Shown here in pieces: positions 22,559 through 31,206 of a DNA stretch of 31,362 nucleotides. The translations under genes and the position numbers were made by a program. Source of the DNA: a virus; IMG/VR virus record IMGVR_UViG_3300005600_000064, positions 1-31,362 of that record; one strand, written 5' to 3'. The first letter of the stretch is position 1. Each line of letters starts with the position of its first letter. The notes beneath the pieces are model-generated. The model was given only the letters and a program-made list of their open reading frames with translations. It made no database searches and was not told the origin of the DNA.

Positions 22559-22963
22559 TCAGTGTGTCGAAATTTCCATCCGGCTGCCAATGTCGGCACC
22601 ATCAATAATGACCTGAATTTTATCATAGCCTTGAACGCGAGGTTGATAGCCAGCTGGGATGTCCCATCCGCGTAGCACAAGGTTGGTCCCTGCCCGATAT
22701 CCGTTCGGCAGGGGTCTCACAGAAATTGATCCAGGTACCAGTGCATCACCTTGCCACTTCCACCAAGCCACTCGGATTTTTGCGGGGCCGATGCCGTGGT
22801 CTCCCAACCCTCGCAGATTCAGAACCGTGCGAGGCCGAATAAGATCAAAGAGTTCCACATGATGACTTCTTCGAATAGTGAACTGGCGCCACGCCTTGCA
22901 GGTCAGACGGACCTTGCAGGCCCCGATATGGTCGACGAGCGATTTGACTTCCACTTCACGCAT
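22559..22963 (-). CDS. Beta-rich protein coupled to portal gene (position of GTA g3.5)
   Basis: The 134-residue product starts at an ATG that overlaps the end of the portal gene by eight bases, with an AAAGGAAAG site, so it is translated with the portal. The second part is a beta-sandwich-like domain ('KIRVAWWKWQGDALVPGSI', 'TNLVLRGWDIPAGYQ', 'DKIQVIIDGAD'). Its style is like the out-of-frame domain at 19547-19771 and perhaps the protease extension. In GTA clusters a small gene (g3.5) occupies this place, but I see no clear sequence match. Structural, or part of the accessory array; unknown. Confidence 0.65.
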   Translation of the reverse strand: MREVEVKSLVDHIGACKVRLTCKAWRQFTIRRSHHVELFDLIRPRTVLNLRGLGDHGIGPAKIRVAWWKWQGDALVPGSISVRPLPNGYRAGTNLVLRGWDIPAGYQPRVQGYDKIQVIIDGADIGSRMEISTH

Positions 22964-24122
22964 CTTTCTTTCCTTTGCCAAACCCCAAAATCTTGCGTTT
23001 TTCCGGGTCGGTCAGGAAAGCGGCGTTTGCGATGCGGTCAAACCGCGCCGCGCGGCTTGAAGCGAGCGCTGGGACCTCATCAAAATCAGGCACAAGTTTG
23101 AGCCCACCGCCATACTTTGGCGCCAGCCAGTTGGTCAGTTCCTGCGCGATGTCCTGCGCCAATGGGATCACCGTGTCTTCCCACAGGCTGGCGCGGGCTT
23201 CCGCATAGTTTGAATAGGTCTGCGCGTCCGGCACACCCAGCATCTGGGGCGGCACACCAAAGGCCATGGCGATCTCGCGCGCGGTCATATTCTTGGCCGC
23301 CGTCCAGTCCATGTCCTTGGGGCTCATCCCCATGTCCTGCCACTTGAGGCCCCCTTCAAGAAGAAGCGGGCGCCCGGCGTTTGCGGGGCCGGTGTGGCGC
23401 GCTTCCACCTGATCCTTCAGGCTTTTGAACTGTGCGTCCGTCAGCGGCGCATCCGCGCCTTCCTGGTAAAGCACACCCGAGGGCGTGCCGCCGTTTTGGA
23501 TCAGCGCCAGGTTCCAGCGCGTGCCTTCATTAAAGCTGTCCACCGCCAGCGCGGCGGCTTCAAGGGGCGCAAGGCCATACCAGTCAGAAAGCGGATTGAA
23601 GCTTTTCCAGTGCAGCACGGAAGGCGCGTCAAAGCGCTGCTTTTTGCCGCCCACATTCTGTTCGAACCCGCGCGGCAGGCCGTCCTCGCCCGCAAGCACG
23701 CTCATGCTGTCTGGGCGCATCAGCCACAGTTCCTTGGGCAGGCCGCCATCAGGCCCGACCGAAAGCGCATAGGCATTGCCCGCAATCAGGTAATAGCCAG
23801 CCAGGTTATAGAAGAAATTCTCCCCGCTCACCCGCGGGTTGGGACGCGCCAGAAGCTTCAAGAGGTCATGCTCATCAATTCGCGCGTCGCCGCGGTAAAG
23901 CCTGAGCGGCACGCTCGCAATGGCGCGGGACAAGAGGTTAATAGCCCGGTAGGCGATGACGTTGTCGCGGTAGCCTTCCGCCGCCAGCGCGTCATAGCGC
24001 CGGGGTGTGGCCACCGCCTGACCGGGGGTGATGCGCGACAGGATCGGCCTTGATACAGACTTCTCTTCGCTTTGCGTTGCCGCGTGCTGTCGCGCACCTA
24101 AAAATCGGTTCCAGAATGCCAT
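22956..24122 (-). CDS. Portal protein (HK97 family, GTA gp3-like)
   Basis: The 388-residue protein forms the dodecameric DNA channel at one head vertex. Typical motifs are 'DNVIAYRAINLLSRAIASVP', 'HDLLKLLARPNPRVSGENFF', 'GNAYAL' and the C-terminal 'TAREIAMAFGVPPQMLGVPD' followed by 'YAEARASLWEDTVIPLAQ'. Length and order are as expected. The downstream gene overlaps its stop. A 183-base gap with a dispersed repeat separates it from the terminase. Confidence 0.93.
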   Translation of the reverse strand: MAFWNRFLGARQHAATQSEEKSVSRPILSRITPGQAVATPRRYDALAAEGYRDNVIAYRAINLLSRAIASVPLRLYRGDARIDEHDLLKLLARPNPRVSGENFFYNLAGYYLIAGNAYALSVGPDGGLPKELWLMRPDSMSVLAGEDGLPRGFEQNVGGKKQRFDAPSVLHWKSFNPLSDWYGLAPLEAAALAVDSFNEGTRWNLALIQNGGTPSGVLYQEGADAPLTDAQFKSLKDQVEARHTGPANAGRPLLLEGGLKWQDMGMSPKDMDWTAAKNMTAREIAMAFGVPPQMLGVPDAQTYSNYAEARASLWEDTVIPLAQDIAQELTNWLAPKYGGGLKLVPDFDEVPALASSRAARFDRIANAAFLTDPEKRKILGFGKGKKDA

Positions 24123-24177
24123 GGGATAATTTCCTAGCTAAGGTTGCTTTGAGGGCGTAGACACCCGCCCGACACTT

Positions 24178-24275
24178 CCGTCATGCTGAACTTGTTTCAG
24201 CATCCAAGAACACCATCAGCATTCGGTACGATGGACCCATGGACCCTGAAACAAGTTCAGGGTGACACCCTCAAA
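24178..24275. repeat. Dispersed inverted repeat (REP-like), copy 1
   Basis: TGCTGAACTTGTTTCAGCA (24184) and CCTGAAACAAGTTCAGG (24244) are each palindromic and inverted to each other. A similar unit is at 26030. Such elements are common between genes in alphaproteobacteria. It occupies the gap between portal and terminase. Confidence 0.7.
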
Positions 24276-24305
24276 GGAATGGCAGTTAACAGCGCACTGT
24301 AGTGC

Positions 24306-25628
24306 TTAAAGTGTTCGGATGTTTAACTGGGCGGTAGCACGGAGCATCAAGTCACTGAGCGCCCACACAAGAGCATCAACCCTGTCAGGGCTCTTGGCGG
24401 GGCTTTTGGCGGTGCTACGATTTGACCGCGTGCCCGTGAATTCACACATCTGGTCTTCAAGCTGCGCATGCGCCCCCACATGGTGCACCATCCCGCGTTC
24501 ATAAAGCGCGGCCACAGGTTCCGCCCGCACGGCTTTTGACCGCGTGGCGTGCACCGTGCGCACAGGCACAGAAACGTCTACCTGACGGATCAGGCTTTCC
24601 ACCATCGCTCCGCCCTGGTTTATTTCGGCAACGATACGGTCCGCCTGCAGGCTGTGATAGAGGCCCACAGCTTTGGACGCCCAAGCGTGCGGCGAAAGCC
24701 CCTGTGTGGTGCCATCCGCCAAAACGTAAGCATGACCGCGCGCGTCCTTGCCCACAGCCACCAGGCCGCATTCGTCCGCCTTCTCGCCCACTGTCGCCGG
24801 TGGGTCCACCGCCACGACGATGCGCTCTAGCTCAGGGGCGGTGCTTACGCGGGTGTCGTCGAGCATCGCGCGGGACCACAAGGCCCCAGGCACATCCTCC
24901 AAAATCTCGGCCATCAGCTCCTGCCGCCCAAGGCGCGTGCCTTCATATTTGGCGATGATCTCATCGCGGAAGCCGGGGGCCAGATTATCCAGATTGTCGA
25001 AGGTCGAACCCTTCGTGACTGTCACGTTCGTGGCCGCCACCAGCTTCTTGAGTAAGGCGGTCGGCTTCGGTGTGGTGGTGATCATGGTGCGTGGCTGCCG
25101 CCCCAGCCTGAGGCCGAACATCAGCATGTCCCATGTGTCCTCACAGCGCCGCCAGGCGCACAGCTCGTCTGCCCAGGCGGCGTCATGTTGGGGCCCGCGA
25201 AGGCGTTCGGGTTCTTCAGCGCCATAAAGCGTCGCCACCGCGCCCGATGGCCACTCAAGCGTACGGGTTGAGGACGTGAACTTGGGCCGCGCCCATGGCG
25301 GGCAAACGGCCATAAGGCCGCTGTCGCCTTCCACCATCACGGCGCGGGCGTCAGAAAGCGTGGGGGCAATCAGCGCAATGCGCTTAGCCTGCCCACCTTC
25401 CACAAGGCTGCGCACCCATTCAGCACCTGCGCGCGTCTTGCCAAAGCCGCGCCCGGCCAGCACCAGCCAGTGTGCCCAGGCACCATCAGGCGGCAGCTGG
25501 CTCGCACGCGCCCAGAAGCGCCAGTCATAAAGAAGCGCTGCGGCTTCAAGCTCTGTCAGGCTTCCGAGCAGCCTTAGCCGCTCCGCCGCCTTCAAGCGCA
25601 GAAGCGAATTTTTCGTATAGTGTTTCAC
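24306..25628 (-). CDS. Terminase large subunit (GTA gp2-like)
   Basis: The ~440-residue motor/nuclease packages DNA. The Walker A motif is 'LAGRGFGKTRAGAEW' (about residue 60), the Walker B region 'HDAAWADELCAW' (about 150), with 'TTTPKP' as the coupling motif. The nuclease domain has 'IVVAVDPPATVGEKADECG' (first Asp) and 'SPDRVDALVWAL' (last Asp). A GTG at 25628 with an AAGGG site is chosen; a GTG two codons earlier is possible. Its start overlaps the small subunit gene by 83 bases. Confidence 0.95.
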   Translation of the reverse strand: MKHYTKNSLLRLKAAERLRLLGSLTELEAAALLYDWRFWARASQLPPDGAWAHWLVLAGRGFGKTRAGAEWVRSLVEGGQAKRIALIAPTLSDARAVMVEGDSGLMAVCPPWARPKFTSSTRTLEWPSGAVATLYGAEEPERLRGPQHDAAWADELCAWRRCEDTWDMLMFGLRLGRQPRTMITTTPKPTALLKKLVAATNVTVTKGSTFDNLDNLAPGFRDEIIAKYEGTRLGRQELMAEILEDVPGALWSRAMLDDTRVSTAPELERIVVAVDPPATVGEKADECGLVAVGKDARGHAYVLADGTTQGLSPHAWASKAVGLYHSLQADRIVAEINQGGAMVESLIRQVDVSVPVRTVHATRSKAVRAEPVAALYERGMVHHVGAHAQLEDQMCEFTGTRSNRSTAKSPAKSPDRVDALVWALSDLMLRATAQLNIRTL

Positions 25629-26004
25629 GGGCACCCTTCACCTGGTCTTCAAGGGTTCCTTCCCCCGAAGCCCGCTCCCCGTGGCGCTTGAGAAGGAACA
25701 TCAGCATGCTGTCTGAATATTCGGTCACGTGGCCCACAAGCTCGCCACCCCGGTAAACCGGTTTCTTGGTGCCTTCAAGCGCGCGGCGCGCAGCCTCGCG
25801 CTCCAGCGCCGTCAAGCTGGTCTTAAGGGCCGTCTGCCATTCTTCGGCAAACAGCGGGTCCTTGTCCCGCCATTTATAGACCGTGCGCGGCTGCACACCG
25901 GCGGCCTTTGCGGCGTCCTTGACGGCCGCGCCGGTCGCCAACGCGCCCAGGAAATCAGCCTGGCGTTTCTTGCGCGCCTTTGTTGCCTGGGTTGGGAAGG
26001 TCAT
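25546..26004 (-). CDS. Terminase small subunit-like DNA-binding protein
   Basis: The 152-residue protein has an N-terminal helix-turn-helix ('RQADFLGALATGAAVKDAAK' then 'GVQPRTVYKWRDKDPLFAEEW'), as in small terminases that recognise the packaging site. The C-terminal half is helical. It is the first gene of the structural operon, right after the promoter at 26236-26264 with a ~225-base leader. Confidence 0.8.
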   Translation of the reverse strand: MTFPTQATKARKKRQADFLGALATGAAVKDAAKAAGVQPRTVYKWRDKDPLFAEEWQTALKTSLTALEREAARRALEGTKKPVYRGGELVGHVTEYSDSMLMFLLKRHGERASGEGTLEDQVKGARETLYEKFASALEGGGAAKAARKPDRA

Positions 26005-26029
26005 TCACTAGGCATCCATTTGGGCACGC

Positions 26030-26139
26030 CGTCACCCTGAACTTGGTTCAGGGTCCATCTGCATTTGACGAGCTGCGATTTGGTCAATTGGAGGCTGTTC
26101 GCGAAGCTGGCGGTACGCCAACCAAGTTCAGCATGACAC
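26030..26139. repeat. Dispersed inverted repeat (REP-like), copy 2
   Basis: CCCTGAACTTGGTTCAGGG (26034) and CCAAGTTCAGCATGACA (26123) form the same outer arrangement as the element at 24178. It lies in the leader of the terminase operon. The 26005-26324 gap holds this repeat, the promoter and the palindrome and no convincing gene. Confidence 0.65.
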
Positions 26140-26235
26140 GATATAAAAACCGCCGCAGGCACGATGCCCCGGCGGTCTGTTCAGTCTGTTGCCAGCGCCC
26201 CCTGCCCGGGGCACAAGTCTCGATTTGATGAAAAA

Positions 26236-26264
26236 ACTATAGCGAAACGCCGAATAGGGTGCAA
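26236..26264 (-). promoter_or_regulatory. Promoter of the phage structural operon
   Basis: On the minus strand TTGCAC (-35, 26264-26259) and TATAGT (-10, 26241-26236) are separated by exactly 17 bases. This is the best sigma-70-type promoter I found in the window, and it points at the terminase genes, with a start near 26229. Confidence 0.65.
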
Positions 26265-26272
26265 GCTAATTT

Positions 26273-26287
26273 TTACGAATATCGTAA
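26273..26287. promoter_or_regulatory. Palindromic operator/activator site candidate
   Basis: TTACGAATATCGTAA is a perfect 6+3+6 inverted repeat in an AT-rich stretch, nine bases upstream of the -35. At about -44 to -58 it is placed like an activator site for the operon; a repressor is also possible. Confidence 0.45.
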
Positions 26288-26324
26288 TTTTTATTCAATA
26301 GCTACCAGAGCCCAAACGTCCGCA

Positions 26325-27326
26325 CTATTCAGCCTTGATCTCAGTCCCACTCACGTCAAACCGCTTGATGCCGGTGCGCTTGCCTGTTTCGTCATAAATG
26401 AACCGCACTTCATGCGCGCCGCGGGCGTCCATGCCCGGTGTGCCGTCCAGCTTGAAGTAGCGCTGCCCGGCGCGTTGGCCAGATGGCAGGTAGCTGCGCC
26501 TGATCACCGGCATATCGCCGAACGGTTCGCCGGTTTCCGTTTTCACGTCCACCCGGTGCGGGCGGCCGAAACGGTCAAAATTGCTGTAGCGGATGTCAGC
26601 AAAGCCAGAGGGGAAATTCTTCGGGTTTCCGGCCGCGTCAAACACCTGTTCCGAGAGGAAATTGCCCTGCGCGTCAAAGCGGAAGCGGACTTCCGCGAAG
26701 CCGTTTTCGCCGTTCACCAGCGTGCCGTCAGGGGCCTGGTTCTGCCGGTAGGTGGCAAAATCATTTTCATCAAAAGCGAAGAAGGCCATGGCGAAACCAT
26801 TATGCTCTGCCACCTGTTCGCCTGATGCGCCAAATCGTATTTCATGCACCCGGCGACCTTGGCTGTCGCGCGTGACCATCAGCTTGGCATAGCCGCCCGC
26901 GTTCACCAGCTGGCCGTCCGGCCCCAACGTCCGCTTCGTGGTCCAATACCCGTGCCCGGTGCCTTCATACCGGGTTTCCCAAACGCCGCTTGCATTTGCC
27001 ACGCGCTCTCCCGCCACGTTCCGGTAGCTTTCAACCACGCTGGTCGCTGTCTTTTCGCGCACCAGGGCATGGGCGCCATAGTCGCCATGCGGGCTGGGTT
27101 TGCCGCCGTGGAAGAAGGTTACTTGCCTCAGGAAGCCATTTTCATAATCCAGAAGATAGCTGTCCATCACCCGCGCTTCCTCATCCGTCAGCGGATACAT
27201 CGGGCGGGGCGCGCGTTCTGTATGGTCACGGTTCCAGTAAAGGTAATAGCCGTCTTGGGCAGGTGCCTGAGACGCGTGCGCAAAAGGCGCCAGCACGAAT
27301 GCCAGCGCGATCAATAGTCCTCGCAT
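26325..27326 (-). CDS. Exported repeat protein (unknown)
   Basis: The 333-residue protein has a signal peptide ('LLIALAFVLAPFAHA', residues 4-18). The mature part contains about five degenerate repeats of 40-45 residues built on '(A/E)(V/I)RF.FD..G....E..FD..G.P', for example 'EVRFRFDAQGNFLSEQVFDA' and 'EVRFIYDETGKRTGIKRFDV', resembling YD/YwqK-type beta repeats. It would be periplasmic or surface exposed. It lies just upstream of the structural operon on the same strand, but after its own promoter region; it may be host or accessory. No named family. Confidence 0.7.
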   Translation of the reverse strand: MRGLLIALAFVLAPFAHASQAPAQDGYYLYWNRDHTERAPRPMYPLTDEEARVMDSYLLDYENGFLRQVTFFHGGKPSPHGDYGAHALVREKTATSVVESYRNVAGERVANASGVWETRYEGTGHGYWTTKRTLGPDGQLVNAGGYAKLMVTRDSQGRRVHEIRFGASGEQVAEHNGFAMAFFAFDENDFATYRQNQAPDGTLVNGENGFAEVRFRFDAQGNFLSEQVFDAAGNPKNFPSGFADIRYSNFDRFGRPHRVDVKTETGEPFGDMPVIRRSYLPSGQRAGQRYFKLDGTPGMDARGAHEVRFIYDETGKRTGIKRFDVSGTEIKAE

Positions 27327-27426
27327 AATCGTTTCCCGTTTTTACGGCCTGTTCTTTGGGTCAGGCTTTGGCGGACTTAAAGCCGAAATGAACGGCGCGC
27401 TCAAGTCACAAATGTGTCAGTCGATA

Positions 27427-27459
27427 CAAAAACGAAAAGGCAGGCGAAAACCGCCTGCC
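27427..27459 (-). terminator. Rho-independent terminator of the 933-residue gene
   Basis: On the minus strand GGCAGGCG-GTTTT-CGCCTGCC (27459-27439) is followed by TTTTCGTTTTT, 28 bases beyond the stop codon. Confidence 0.8.
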
Positions 27460-27486
27460 CCTGCACTCGCTGATTGGCCCCAGCCC

Positions 27487-30288
27487 CTAGAAGAACTGAA
27501 CCGGGCCGCCCGCCTGCTGGCGGTATTTCAGCACCGATACCGGCAGTTCCACGCCAGGTGCTGCACCAGCAAAACGGATCAGCGCGTCAAAGAAAGACAC
27601 CGTCACATCGCTTGCGACATAATTGCCGCCATAGGTTGGGTTGTTCCAGGGCTTGAGGCCTTTGGTGTAAAGCGCCACCTTGTCCGCAAGTTGATCCTTC
27701 GTCAGGCCTTTGGTGGTGACGATCTGGCCCAGGGCGCCGAAGGCGTTCGCAAGCTTGCCGGGCATTTCCTGCAGGTTCTGGAAGGTCTTGATCACCTGCG
27801 CGGCGTTCGCTGGGCTGGCTGAAATATCGTTCGCCATATCCTGGATCTGGAAGAAGCCGGCGTTCAGGAACTTGTTGACCTGCAGCACCTCAGGCAGCGC
27901 GGTTTCCCAATCGGCCCCGAACAACTGGCCCATGTAGGCGCGCAGATATTTATGGTTCGCCAGCAGCGCCTTGGCCGCACAGTCCACAGCAACTGCATAC
28001 TGGGCGTTCATGGCCGTGCAGAAGGCATCCGCGCTGGATTGATCGAACGACAGCAGCACCTCGAACTCCTCGCCCGGGCCGTTTGCCTTGCCGTAATCAA
28101 TCATGGCTTGCGCGCGGTCCTGAGGTACAAGCTTGATGCCCACGAGACGGGTCAGATAGCTTTGCATCTCTGCCGCCGTGATCTCGCCCTTGTCGGCATC
28201 GCCGCCCTCCATGGAGGTCAGAGTGAACTTCATACCATCAGTGTTTTCATCTGCCGCGCGGTCCATCGCGTAAGTGGACGCCGCGCTGATATCGAAAGTG
28301 CGGGTACCCCACCAACTTTTCTTCACCCGCGTGACATCGGCCGTTGCCACCATCTGAATGCCGGACGGCAGGCGCACCACCGAAACACCGGACTGGGCGG
28401 TGAGCGCGCTGTTGAAGTCCATATTCAGGAAACCGATGGCCGCCGTGTCCGTGCGGGTGTGCTGCCACAGACCTTTGAGCGACCCTTCAAGGAAGGTCAC
28501 CCCATCTGGCAGCGCGGCCAGGCTTGGGTTCAGCCATTCGCGCACCGTGGCGTGCGGCCGGGCCATAAGCGCATTATACTGCTGCTCGGCACCTGCAAGC
28601 GTGTTGGTGCCGTCTGCGGCTGTCGGGCTAAACTGGAATTTGCCAAGCCCGGTGATGAGCGACTTGTTCTCTGTCTGCCGGGCGATGGAGATGGCCAGCA
28701 ATTCGGAAGAATCGTCAGAGATATAGTCCGTTACCTTCTGCAACTGGCCGCGGATATCTTCAATCACGCCAAGGACCTTGTCGGCGAAATTATTGATATC
28801 CTTCAGGTGCAAGAGCTTGGCGATACCCTTTTGCACTTTCGCGTCCAGGCCATTCAGCTCGTTCGTGACCTTGGAGATCAGCTCCTGCTGCGCTTCGGTC
28901 ACGGCGGTGTCCACCTTCGATATCTGGCTGTTGATCTCTGTCCCCGCGCGGGAGACGAGCTCTTCCTTGATCTGGTTTGCAAGACTGGTGAGCGGCGTGC
29001 CCTTGAAAATGCCGACCGCGTCATCGGCAGCGTCGGCGATATAGGTTTCAAGGTCTGTTCCGAAATCCATGACCGTCCAGCCCGCGGGCTTGCCCAGAAG
29101 CTTGCCCAGAAGCGTGTTGAAATCTGTATCCGCGGCGAGTTTCGCCAGGACCGTCTTTTCGATATACTGGCCGGGCAGCAGGGTGTTGAGCTTGGTTTCA
29201 AGCTGCAGGCCCTTGTTGATGGCGGCTTCGGCCTCATCCAGTCCCTTGCCCACGTCGCCGAGCGCTGTCCTGATCGCCGACAGCACATTCTGGCCAAGGG
29301 CCGCAATGCCGACAGACAGGCCGAAGGTAAAGCCCGCTGTCTTGACGCTACTTTCATTCGAATTCAGGTCCACGATCAGCGATGCACCCTGGCGCGTCAC
29401 GCCCATGGTGACATGCTTGCCGTTCACCAGGCTGGCGCTGATGCCGAACTTAAGGTTGCCCACCTTGAAGGGGATGGTGGCGGCAATGTTGCCCCCCGCT
29501 GACATATCGACACCACGCTGAAGCGTGATGGTCTCAAGCGCCACATAGCCGTCCGATACGCCGATGGCCCCGCTGGTGGCCTGAAAGTTGGTGACATCAA
29601 ACCCGATCTGCGTCAGCCCCGCCGTCATGGCCAGCAGCATGGGCACCGCCGCGTCATTGGCGGCATCCACCTTGAAGCCGAAATCAACCGATTCCATGTA
29701 GGAAAACTTGGCCGACGCCCCAAGGCTGAAGACCGAAAAGCTGGCCTGCGCTTCCGCGCCCACGCCGATACGGCCCTGTGCTGTCAGGTGGAAGCTGGTG
29801 CCGGGGATGCTATCGGGTGCTGCGGGTGTATCTGCAGCGTCGACCACAAAGGCCATGCTGCCCGAGGCGCTGAGGTCAAGCGCGAAGGTGGCGAGCTTGA
29901 CAGTAGCCGGCAGCTCTTTTGAAAAATTCCCCACGTTCCATTCGAACGTGCGTTCCGCCAGGCTGCCTTCCGCCACCACACGCACGGGCTTGAACTTATC
30001 GGTGATGTTCTGGATGTCCGCCAGCGGTTTTGCGAATTCCTGCTCTGCCTTGTCCGTGAGTTCAGAGCCGATGGTGGCTTCAAGCTTGGCCTTGATGGCC
30101 GCCGCGTCGCCAGAGATGGCAGTAACGCTGGAGGAGACAGCCTTGACCACGTCAAATAGCGGTTCGGCCGCAACGCCCACGGCGGGGGCCAGCTTGCCGG
30201 CGATCAGCCAGGGGTTGCCGTATGATTTCTGCCAGACCTCGGTTGGGGCGGCGGCGGGAACGGTTCCTTGTTCATCTGGCGGGGTCAT
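27487..30288 (-). CDS. Large protein of unknown function (933 residues)
   Basis: The start at the ATG at 30288 has an AGGAG site; a start ten codons upstream does not. There is no signal peptide. Residues ~1-90 are helical; ~90-340 are beta-rich, with alternating hydrophobic residues ('GRIGVGAEAQASFSVFSLGA', 'GGNIAATIPFKVGNLKFGIS'). Residues ~340-560 are long amphipathic helices with many Leu/Ile heptads ('LDEAEAAINKGLQLETKL', 'INSQISKVDTAVTEAQQEL'), and the rest is mixed. A toxin-like or membrane-acting architecture is conceivable, but no motif shows it. It has its own terminator, so it is a single-gene unit. Confidence 0.75.
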   Translation of the reverse strand: MTPPDEQGTVPAAAPTEVWQKSYGNPWLIAGKLAPAVGVAAEPLFDVVKAVSSSVTAISGDAAAIKAKLEATIGSELTDKAEQEFAKPLADIQNITDKFKPVRVVAEGSLAERTFEWNVGNFSKELPATVKLATFALDLSASGSMAFVVDAADTPAAPDSIPGTSFHLTAQGRIGVGAEAQASFSVFSLGASAKFSYMESVDFGFKVDAANDAAVPMLLAMTAGLTQIGFDVTNFQATSGAIGVSDGYVALETITLQRGVDMSAGGNIAATIPFKVGNLKFGISASLVNGKHVTMGVTRQGASLIVDLNSNESSVKTAGFTFGLSVGIAALGQNVLSAIRTALGDVGKGLDEAEAAINKGLQLETKLNTLLPGQYIEKTVLAKLAADTDFNTLLGKLLGKPAGWTVMDFGTDLETYIADAADDAVGIFKGTPLTSLANQIKEELVSRAGTEINSQISKVDTAVTEAQQELISKVTNELNGLDAKVQKGIAKLLHLKDINNFADKVLGVIEDIRGQLQKVTDYISDDSSELLAISIARQTENKSLITGLGKFQFSPTAADGTNTLAGAEQQYNALMARPHATVREWLNPSLAALPDGVTFLEGSLKGLWQHTRTDTAAIGFLNMDFNSALTAQSGVSVVRLPSGIQMVATADVTRVKKSWWGTRTFDISAASTYAMDRAADENTDGMKFTLTSMEGGDADKGEITAAEMQSYLTRLVGIKLVPQDRAQAMIDYGKANGPGEEFEVLLSFDQSSADAFCTAMNAQYAVAVDCAAKALLANHKYLRAYMGQLFGADWETALPEVLQVNKFLNAGFFQIQDMANDISASPANAAQVIKTFQNLQEMPGKLANAFGALGQIVTTKGLTKDQLADKVALYTKGLKPWNNPTYGGNYVASDVTVSFFDALIRFAGAAPGVELPVSVLKYRQQAGGPVQFF

Positions 30289-30319
30289 GATTTCAGCTCC
30301 TGGATGGTTGCACGACAAA

Positions 30320-30340
30320 GCCGCCCATGGGCCGGGCGGC
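30320..30340. other. Hairpin in leader of the 933-residue gene
   Basis: GCCGCCC and GGGCGGC form a perfect 7-bp stem with a seven-base loop 32 bases upstream of the ATG. On the minus strand it is followed by only a short T run, so attenuation is possible but weakly supported. The rest of 30289-30630 holds no gene that I can support. Confidence 0.3.
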
Positions 30341-30630
30341 CATTTGAACGCATTACATGTATTTCATGGCAGGTGCCGGAACCCGGCAAAACGGAACTGC
30401 AAGAGACGGCGGAACGCCAAAGCCCCCGCCAAAACCCTTTATGAAACCCGCCCCCAACGGCCTGGCTGGCGCCCAAACAAAGGCGGCGCACCAAGCTGTC
30501 CCTGGGTTGTTATATTGCCATTTTCACTAGCACAAAATGCCCCAAAAGTCGAGCGTCATTGGTGTGGCGGCACCGTCTAATGGTTGTATTTTTTAAGTTG
30601 CATAAAATGTTACAACGTAGCTAGAGTTAG

Positions 30631-31125
30631 CGTAGTGGGGACGGAATTCAGGTGGTGACGGAACGCTTCCCCGACGTGAACGACCCGAAAATCGGCTGGC
30701 TGAGCGACGCCATCAGGGCGCACTACAACAAGTCTGAAACACTGGCGGAAGTGGTCGCGGTGATGGCTGGCCTGTGCCTTGTGCTGTGCATCGCCGCACT
30801 TTACAGCCTTGCCAGCCACTATGCCGCCACCCGCGCGCGGGAGATTGCGCTCAGGCGCGTTCTGGGTGCCGGGAAGCGGGAAATCAGCCAACTATTCCTC
30901 AGGAAAATGCTGTTGCCGGTGGCCATCGGCGGGTTGCTGGCGCTTGGCCCCATCTGGTGGCTGATGGCCCAGTGGATCACCAAATTTAAGGACCAGGCAC
31001 CGCTGCCATACGGGGCTTATGCGCTGGCGCTTGTGCTGGTGCTGGCGCTTGCTGCGGCTATGCTGCTGGGCCATGTGCGGCGGGTGCTGAAGCTTCGCCC
31101 GGCCAGCGTGCTCTATCACGAATAG
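30631..31125 (+). pseudogene. 5'-truncated FtsX/MacB-type ABC transporter permease
   Basis: The frame gives only the last ~165 residues of a permease: a periplasmic tail, a membrane segment ('VVAVMAGLCLVLCIAALYSL'), the family motif 'ATRAREIALRRVLGAGKREI' and two more membrane segments, ending 'LRPASVLYHE'. Complete members have 400-800 residues. A stop codon at 30628 closes the frame upstream, and no ribosome site is evident. So the gene is a remnant, cut at about 30630, possibly by the event that brought in the neighbouring DNA. Confidence 0.8.
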
Positions 31126-31206
31126 CGCATGTACCCCGCGCCAATTCGCCGCGCTTTTGTGATTGCGTTTTGACAACGCAACCCTTGGGCGTAGGGTGGC
31201 CCTGAG

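Noticed and set aside
24123-24305. Possible CRISPR-like or att repeat between portal and terminase
   Set aside because: Only a paired inverted repeat is present, with no regular spacers and no tRNA or integrase nearby.
26259-26825. 188-residue plus-strand frame beginning in the promoter region
   Set aside because: Antisense to the exported repeat protein; start lies within the -35 region and there is no ribosome site.
27952-29502. 516-residue plus-strand open frame
   Set aside because: It lies wholly antisense to the 933-residue gene, lacks a ribosome site and has the His/Arg/Gly-rich composition of a shadow frame.
30241-30275. GTTC-N3-GTTC near the start of the 933-residue gene as an SOS box
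   Set aside because: Spacing is three bases instead of seven and the site is inside the coding sequence.
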